The translations under genes and the position numbers were made by a program. Positions 3,513-8,405 of a DNA stretch of 8,405 nucleotides are shown one piece after another. Position 1 is the first letter of the stretch. Each line of letters opens with the position of its first letter. The notes beneath the pieces were generated by a model. It searched no databases, was not told where the DNA came from, and saw nothing but the letters and a program-made list of their open reading frames with translations. The DNA comes from Brevibacterium sp. p3-SID960. GTDB taxonomy: Bacteria; Actinomycetota; Actinomycetes; Actinomycetales; Brevibacteriaceae. The DNA lies in contig NZ_JALXKS010000064.1 of assembly GCF_025144725.1 (NCBI RefSeq), positions 1-8,405 on the forward strand, in the 5' to 3' direction.

Positions 3513-6512
3513 ATGAATCACGAACCCGAGGATCAGCAGAATCCGACAGAGGGCATTCTCGCCGATCTCGAGAATCTGCGTGCGCAGTCCGAAGACAAAC
3601 GCACCGACGACGACGCCGACTCACGTGGTGACGCATTCGCCGTCCTCGACGAGATCGCCGAGAAGGCCGAATCGCTGCGCGCCGGTGAGCATTCCGCCGA
3701 GGATGCTGCCGAGGCAGCTGGGGCCGATGACGATTCAGCAGAGGAGAGGCCCAGCCGTTCGACTCGCCGCCGCTCTGCCGGCGGCCCGAAGTCAGCCCGC
3801 TCAGCCGTCGCCAACCGCGGTCTGATCTTCGAGTCCTATGTCGGTGACTCCACCGACGACGAAGATGACGACAGCGACGATGACTCCGAATCGCAGCCCG
3901 CACAGCAGGCTGTCACGATCGATGTGCGCAACCCGTTCTCCTTCGGCTTCAGCACTCAGCGCGACGAGTCAGATGACGAGCCGCTGCAGCCGGTGAGCGT
4001 GCCGGCCGGAGGCGGTCTGCTGTTCCAGACGCCGCAGGCCGAACTCGGTCAGCAGGTGGATCCGGATTGGACCCCTGATGACGACGAAGACGATGACGAC
4101 GACGCTGACGGCTCCGGCCGCAGTGATCGCTCCGGTCGCGATGACGACGACGATGACGACCAGCCGCGCCGCCGCCGCCGAGGCGGGCGGGGCAAGCGCT
4201 CGCGCGGTCGTTCCGACAGCAGCGACGGCGACTCCGGTTCCGACAGCGACAACCGCGGCGGCCGCCGCCAGCGCAGCGACGTCAGCGACTCCAGCCAGGA
4301 CGAAAGCACCTCCGACGACAGCGGCCAGAGTGACAATCGCGGTGGCCAGAACGAGCGCGATGACCACAGGCAGGATCGCAGCGACGATTCCGGTGACTCC
4401 GATGACGAGTCGAGCAGCTCACGGCGTCGCCGCCGGCGCCGCAGCCGGTCGGGCTCCGGATCCAGCAGCGGCACTACCGCCTCTGAAGTCACCGGCGTCA
4501 AGGGCTCAACGCGTCTGGAGGCCAAGCGCCAGCGCCGGCGCGAGGGCCGCGAGGCCGGCCGCCGCCGCCCGGTGATCTCGGAAGCGGAGTTCCTCGCCCG
4601 CCGCGAATCCGTTGAGCGCACCATGCTCGTGCGCGACCGCGACGACCGCACCCAGCTCGTCGTCACCGAAGACGGCATCGCCGTCGAGCACTACCTCAGC
4701 GAGTCGAAGGCCCAGGCCTCCCTCATCGGCAACGTCTACCTCGGCAAGGTGCAGAATGTGCTGCCGAGCATGGAAGCCGCCTTCGTCGACATCGGCAAGG
4801 GCCGCAACGCCGTCCTCTACGCCGGCGAGGTCAACTGGGACGCACTCGGCATGGACGGCAAGCCGCGCCGCATCGAGCTCGCTCTCAGCCCCGGTGACTC
4901 GGTCCTCGTGCAGGTGACCAAGGACCCGATCGGTCACAAGGGCGCCCGCCTGACCGCGCAGATCTCCCTGCCCGGCCGGTTCCTCGTCTACGTTCCCGGC
5001 AGCGACATGACCGGCATCTCCCGCAAGCTTCCGGACAATGAGCGACAGCGGCTGAAGAAGCTGCTCAAGCAGATGGTGCCCGAATCCGCCGGCGTCATCG
5101 TCCGCACCGCCGCCGAAGGCGCCTCGGAGACGGAGCTCGGCCGGGACATCGAGCGGCTGTCCAAGCGCTGGGAATCGATCGAGAAGAAGTCGGCCTCGAC
5201 GAAGACGACTGCTCCGCAGCTGCTGTACAAGGAGCCGGACATGATCGTCCGGATCATCCGCGACGTCTTCAACGAGGACTTCAGCGCTCTCGTCGTCGAC
5301 GGCGACGAGTCCTGGGACACGATCCACGAATACGTCGAAGCCGTCGCCCCCGACCTGCTCGAGCGGCTGAGCCGCTACGAGGAGGACGGGGACATCTTCG
5401 ACCACTATCGCGTCTCCGAGCAGATCGACAAGGCCCTGCAGCGCAAGGTCATGCTGCCTTCCGGCGGTTCGCTGGTCATCGACCGCACCGAGGCGATGAC
5501 CGTCATCGACGTCAACACCGGGAAGTTCACCGGCTCCGGCGGCAACCTCGAAGAGACGGTGACGAAGAACAACCTCGAAGCAGCAGAAGAGGTCATCCGC
5601 CAGCTGCGGCTGCGCGACATCGGCGGCATCATCGTCGTCGACTTCATCGACATGGTCCTCGAATCCAACCGCGACCTCGTCATCCGTCGGCTTGTCGAAT
5701 GCCTCGGCCGCGACCGGACCCGCCACCAGGTCGCCGAGGTGACTTCACTGGGCCTGGTGCAGATGACCCGCAAGCGCATCGGCACCGGGCTGGCCGAATC
5801 GCTGGCCGCTGCCGGAGAGGATCTCTCCGGGCGCGGCCTCGTGCTTCCGGGCACCGAGGACGACGGCTCCTCGCGCGGCCAGTACAAGTCGCGCAAGCGC
5901 CGCGGACAGGACAACCGCCGCTCGCACAAGGACGCGCAGTCACGCGAAGAGGAGGAGAAGCAGTCTGCCTCCCGTTCGGCTGTCGCCGCGATCGCAAAGG
6001 CGACGCTGAAGGCCGATGACGACGACAGCGTCGAGACACCTGCGGCCGACCAGGGCTCTGGCGCCGCAGCCGTGCAGAACGGCGGCTCTCGGCGCAAGGG
6101 CCGCGGCAGGCAAGACGACGGTGACTCCGGAGGCGCGGGCAGTGACGAGCAGGGAGGCAAGCGCTCACGGCGCAGCCGCTCCCGCCAGGCGAAGTCCGAC
6201 GATACCGGCCAGCAGGCTGCCAGCCAGGACCAGAGCTCTCAGCAGTCTGAAACTGAGCCGGATCCGGCGCGCCGCACCTCACGCAAGCCCGTCGAGCCCA
6301 GCGGGCCGGCACCGCTCATGATCGGAGCCGAGACCGAAACCCGCGTGCAGGAGGCGCCGGCGCGCTCGGTCGGCCGGCCTGAGCACGCCGACAGCCAGCA
6401 CGCGCATGCAGACAACTTCGCAGCGCCGCCGGCCGCGGCTGAGCCGAAGCATCAGCCGCCAGTGAAGAAGGCCGATGCGCCGCCGATCCTCATCATCGGC
6501 GCCGACGACTGA
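3513..6512 (+). CDS. rne: Ribonuclease E/G family endoribonuclease with long disordered arms
   Basis: This is the main single-strand endoribonuclease for mRNA decay and rRNA/tRNA processing. The product is 999 residues. Residues 1-365 are disordered, with Asp runs (115-127, 189-199, 210-216) alternating with Arg runs (218-229, 304-310, 338-352). The catalytic core runs from about 366 to 775: an S1-like RNA-binding domain (about 402-495, GNVYLGKVQNVLPSMEAAFVD), the 5'-phosphate sensor pair R531/T532 (VIVRTAAEG), and the metal-binding aspartates D666 (TVIDVNTG) and D710 (VVDFIDM), spaced like D303/D346 of E. coli RNase E. The zinc-link cysteines expected at 768 and 771 are G and L, and the only cysteine I find in the protein is in RRLVECLG. 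Residues 776-999 are a charged, disordered tail ending in PPILIIGADD. The start is supported by AGGGAG at 3497. A long leader precedes the gene and a strong hairpin follows it. The identity is certain; partner binding by the arms is inferred. Confidence 0.96.
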   Translation: MNHEPEDQQNPTEGILADLENLRAQSEDKRTDDDADSRGDAFAVLDEIAEKAESLRAGEHSAEDAAEAAGADDDSAEERPSRSTRRRSAGGPKSARSAVANRGLIFESYVGDSTDDEDDDSDDDSESQPAQQAVTIDVRNPFSFGFSTQRDESDDEPLQPVSVPAGGGLLFQTPQAELGQQVDPDWTPDDDEDDDDDADGSGRSDRSGRDDDDDDDQPRRRRRGGRGKRSRGRSDSSDGDSGSDSDNRGGRRQRSDVSDSSQDESTSDDSGQSDNRGGQNERDDHRQDRSDDSGDSDDESSSSRRRRRRRSRSGSGSSSGTTASEVTGVKGSTRLEAKRQRRREGREAGRRRPVISEAEFLARRESVERTMLVRDRDDRTQLVVTEDGIAVEHYLSESKAQASLIGNVYLGKVQNVLPSMEAAFVDIGKGRNAVLYAGEVNWDALGMDGKPRRIELALSPGDSVLVQVTKDPIGHKGARLTAQISLPGRFLVYVPGSDMTGISRKLPDNERQRLKKLLKQMVPESAGVIVRTAAEGASETELGRDIERLSKRWESIEKKSASTKTTAPQLLYKEPDMIVRIIRDVFNEDFSALVVDGDESWDTIHEYVEAVAPDLLERLSRYEEDGDIFDHYRVSEQIDKALQRKVMLPSGGSLVIDRTEAMTVIDVNTGKFTGSGGNLEETVTKNNLEAAEEVIRQLRLRDIGGIIVVDFIDMVLESNRDLVIRRLVECLGRDRTRHQVAEVTSLGLVQMTRKRIGTGLAESLAAAGEDLSGRGLVLPGTEDDGSSRGQYKSRKRRGQDNRRSHKDAQSREEEEKQSASRSAVAAIAKATLKADDDDSVETPAADQGSGAAAVQNGGSRRKGRGRQDDGDSGGAGSDEQGGKRSRRSRSRQAKSDDTGQQAASQDQSSQQSETEPDPARRTSRKPVEPSGPAPLMIGAETETRVQEAPARSVGRPEHADSQHAHADNFAAPPAAAEPKHQPPVKKADAPPILIIGADD

Positions 6513-6533
6513 GCTGAGCGTCCATGAGGCATG

Positions 6534-6575
6534 TGCAGGGCCTGTTGCCGGATCACCGCGGCAGCAGGTCCTGCA
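6534..6575 (+). terminator. Strong hairpin terminator after RNase E
   Basis: The arms 6534-6550 and 6559-6575 pair over 17 bp, with two G-U wobbles and no bulge, around an 8-base loop (GATCACCG). It begins 22 bases after the rne stop. No U-tract follows. U-poor terminators of this shape are usual in high-GC actinobacteria. It separates rne from the symporter gene. Confidence 0.7.
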
Positions 6576-6780
6576 GCGCTCTCATTAGGTGCTTCAGGGC
6601 GTGCCTGGGATTCGCTGGGGCGCGCAGACGCGAAATCCACGCAGCTTATACCACAGATCCGCACCGGTTCCGTGATTCAGCAGCAGCCGAATGTGAGGTA
6701 GATAACAGTTGGATAACTGAAAGTCGCATCGGCGCTTCTGCAGTTGCGGTCAGCCCTGTTTTAGTGGAACTTATAGCTTC
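6576..6780 (+). promoter_or_regulatory. Upstream control region of the symporter gene, with inverted and direct repeats
   Basis: This 205-base gap is clearly richer in A/T than its surroundings, chiefly from about 6640 on. It contains CAGTT-GGAT-AACTG (6706-6719), a 5-bp inverted repeat, interleaved with two direct GATAAC copies (6701-6706 and 6712-6717). TAGATA (6699-6704) and TATAGC (6772-6777) are -10-like, but neither has a clear -35. No glycine riboswitch or other known RNA element is recognised. The repeat could bind a regulator; this is inferred from symmetry alone. Confidence 0.4.
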
Positions 6781-8355
6781 ATGAGCACCTTTGTGAGCGC
6801 CGTCACACTCCTACCTCTGACGGCAAACGCGTCCATCGAAGAAAAGGTCGACGGCCTCCTCGCTCCGTTCGTCGACCGGTTCGAATCAGTCATCTTCTAC
6901 CCCGTCTCGATCGGAGCAGTGTCCTTCCCGATCGTGGTCGCCTGGCTGATCATCGCAGCCTGCATCTTCACCGTCTACTTCGGCTTCATCCAGTTCCGCG
7001 GATTCGGTGTCGCGCTTGAAGTCGTGCGCGGCAAGTTCTCCTCCAAGGACGACCCGGGTGAGGTCACCCACTTCCAGGCGCTGTCCTCGGCAGTCTCGGG
7101 CACCGTGGGCCTGGGCAACATCGCCGGTGTCGGCGCCGCGATCGCCATGGGCGGCCCGGGTGCTGCGTTCTGGATGGTCGTTGCAGGAATCCTCGGCATG
7201 GCCACGAAGTTCGTCGAGTGCACCCTGGGCGTCAAGTACCGCGAGATCGACCAGGACGGCGTCGTCCACGGCGGTCCGTTCAAGTACCTGCCCATCGCCT
7301 TCAAGTTCATGAGCCGTCCGGTCGCAAAAGCGCTGACCGGCGTGTTCGCCATCGCCATCCTGCTGTTCGGTGTCGCCGGCGGCGGTATGTTCCAGGCCAA
7401 CCAGACCGTCGTCCAGCTGCAGAACTCCGCAGGCGGTGCCGACGGCCCGCTCGGCGACGGCATGGTCCGCCTCATCATCGGCATCGCCATCGCCCTGCTC
7501 GTCGGCCTCGTCATCATCGGCGGCATCAAGTCCATCGGCAAGGTCACCGACAAGCTGGTCCCGGGCATGGCGCTGTTCTACATCGCCTCCTGCCTCATCG
7601 TCATCCTCGGCAACCTGTCCTACATCCCGACCGCCTTCGGCATCATCTTCGAAGGCGCTTTCAGCCCGCAGGGCATCGCCGGCGGCGTCGTCGGTGTCAT
7701 GATCGTCGGCTTCCAGCGCTCAGCCTTCTCCAACGAGGCCGGCATCGGCTCAGCACCGATCGCCCACTCGGCGGTCAAGACCCGCCGCCCGGTCTCGGAG
7801 GGCTTCGTCGCCCTGCTCGAGCCGTTCCTCGACACGGTCATCGTCTGCCTCATGACGGCACTGACGATCATCATCGCCCACCAGCCGTCCTACCAGGAGG
7901 CCATCGAGACCACCGCCGCCGGCGGCTCGGTCGACGGTGTCACCCTGGCCTCGGATGCGTTCTCGACCATCACCGGCTGGTGGCCGATCCTGCTGACCGT
8001 CGCGGTTGTGCTCTTCGCCTTCTCCACCCTCATCACCTGGGCGTACTACGGCGAGAAGGCCTGGCACTTCCTGTTCGGCCGCCGCAAGGCCACCGACCTG
8101 GTCTACCGCCTCATCCTCATGGCGTTCATCGTCGTCGGATCGGTCGCATCGTTCGGCAAGGTCATCGCATTCGCCGATGCCGCGCTGTTCATGTGCGCCT
8201 TCATCAACATCCTCGGCCTCTACATCCTCATGCCGGTCGTCAAGCGCGAGATGAAGCAGTACCTCGCCGACCGCAAGCACGGCAAGCTCTACGAGCTCGG
8301 TGCTGAGGACGAAGCGCACCTGGAGGAGATCCGCCAGGACCAGGGCCTGAAGTGA
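6781..8355 (+). CDS. Alanine/glycine:cation symporter (AGCS family)
   Basis: This LeuT-fold inner-membrane transporter imports alanine and/or glycine with sodium (or protons). The product is 524 residues, somewhat longer than the usual 450-500, with about 10-11 membrane helices. Family signatures are FQALSSAVSGTVGLGNIAGV (98-117), continuing through GGPGAAFW; QANQTV (205-210); FSNEAGIGSAPIAHSA (316-331), followed by KTRRPVSEG; and AYYGEKAW (421-428). GGPFKYL (164-170) stands where GGPMYY is usual. The N-terminus (VSAVTLLPLTANA) resembles a weak signal or extra hydrophobic segment. The C-terminus is a soluble, charged tail of about 35 residues. ATG 6781 has no good ribosome binding site, and an AT-rich -10-like box lies just upstream. 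GTG 6793 is an alternative start. Substrate choice between alanine and glycine cannot be read from the sequence. The gene lies alone between two hairpins. Confidence 0.94.
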   Translation: MSTFVSAVTLLPLTANASIEEKVDGLLAPFVDRFESVIFYPVSIGAVSFPIVVAWLIIAACIFTVYFGFIQFRGFGVALEVVRGKFSSKDDPGEVTHFQALSSAVSGTVGLGNIAGVGAAIAMGGPGAAFWMVVAGILGMATKFVECTLGVKYREIDQDGVVHGGPFKYLPIAFKFMSRPVAKALTGVFAIAILLFGVAGGGMFQANQTVVQLQNSAGGADGPLGDGMVRLIIGIAIALLVGLVIIGGIKSIGKVTDKLVPGMALFYIASCLIVILGNLSYIPTAFGIIFEGAFSPQGIAGGVVGVMIVGFQRSAFSNEAGIGSAPIAHSAVKTRRPVSEGFVALLEPFLDTVIVCLMTALTIIIAHQPSYQEAIETTAAGGSVDGVTLASDAFSTITGWWPILLTVAVVLFAFSTLITWAYYGEKAWHFLFGRRKATDLVYRLILMAFIVVGSVASFGKVIAFADAALFMCAFINILGLYILMPVVKREMKQYLADRKHGKLYELGAEDEAHLEEIRQDQGLK

Positions 8356-8362
8356 CCACCGC

Positions 8363-8395
8363 CTCGGCGCCGGTGAGCACCTGACCGGAACCGAG
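8363..8395 (+). terminator. Hairpin terminator after the symporter gene
   Basis: CTCGG (8363-8367) pairs with CCGAG (8391-8395), and CCGGT (8370-8374) pairs with ACCGG (8384-8388). The two helices are separated by a 2-by-2 internal loop and capped by a 9-base loop. The hairpin starts 8 bases after the stop. No U-tract follows, and the window ends 10 bases later. Confidence 0.5.
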
Positions 8396-8405
8396 CCCGA
8401 CCCCG

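Noticed and set aside
3298..3516. A 72-codon ORF in the rne leader whose stop overlaps the rne ATG (ATGA)
   Set aside because: It has a TTG start without a ribosome binding site, weak third-position G/C bias, no recognisable domain and an Arg/Ala-rich composition typical of shadow reading. The overlap is probably chance.
4070..4470. Repetitive GAC/CGC-rich DNA considered as a tandem repeat or CRISPR-like array
   Set aside because: It has no fixed unit or spacer pattern. It is codon-level low complexity encoding Asp, Ser and Arg runs of RNase E.
4506..5726. Long minus-strand ORF opposite RNase E
   Set aside because: It is the usual antisense shadow in high-GC DNA: it lies entirely under the conserved RNase E core, with no motif of its own.
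6576..6780. Glycine or other riboswitch ahead of the symporter
   Set aside because: I could not find the conserved glycine-aptamer core or any other known riboswitch signature.
6524..6784. An 86-codon ORF between rne and the symporter
   Set aside because: It runs through the 17-bp terminator hairpin and the AT-rich control region, shows no coding bias or family, and has no ribosome binding site. Its overlap with ATG 6781 is likely chance.
1..8405. Mobile elements, tRNA or rRNA genes, defence or toxin-antitoxin modules
   Set aside because: No transposase, integrase, terminal inverted repeats, tRNA-like folds or known defence domains are visible on either strand.

Overview
The window reads as ordinary chromosome from a high-GC Gram-positive bacterium (Actinomycetota). 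Coding third positions are strongly G/C-biased. GTG starts are common, and the block folC - DUF4233 membrane protein - ndk - VKOR - RNase E is a familiar actinobacterial neighbourhood. The very long, charge-rich N-terminal arm of the RNase E and the overall composition suggest Micrococcales, perhaps a Brevibacterium relative. The genus is a guess from general resemblance, not a search result.

Layout. Positions 15-1400 hold folC (folate polyglutamylation; its true start may lie before the window). It overlaps by 4 bases a small four-helix DUF4233 membrane protein (1397-1837). After a 118-base gap with a possible promoter comes ndk, nucleoside diphosphate kinase (1956-2375). A strong hairpin (2401-2433) lies between ndk and a convergent VKOR-family quinone-linked disulfide-forming membrane enzyme (complement of 2476-3183). 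A 329-base divergent intergenic region follows, with a palindromic AT-rich promoter-like core and a leader of about 240 bases. Then comes a 999-residue RNase E/G (3513-6512), closed by a 17-bp hairpin (6534-6575). After about 200 bases of AT-richer promoter-like DNA, a sodium:alanine/glycine symporter of the AGCS family (6781-8355) ends the window, with a terminator-like hairpin just after it.

The genes share housekeeping themes rather than one pathway: one-carbon/folate and nucleotide supply (folC, ndk), RNA turnover (RNase E), periplasmic-side disulfide formation (VKOR) and amino-acid uptake (AGCS). The folC/DUF4233 pair looks translationally coupled. The other genes appear to have their own signals.

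I found no mobile element, CRISPR array, tRNA, rRNA, toxin-antitoxin or defence module, and no clearly new multi-gene system. The most notable points are these: (1) the RNase E lacks both cysteines of the zinc-link at the expected place (G768 and L771); (2) it carries paired short hydrophobic motifs in its disordered arms; (3) the AGCS gene sits directly after rne, where rplU-rpmA-obg are usually found; (4) the divergent VKOR/rne promoter region has a palindromic core and a possible leaderless micro-ORF.
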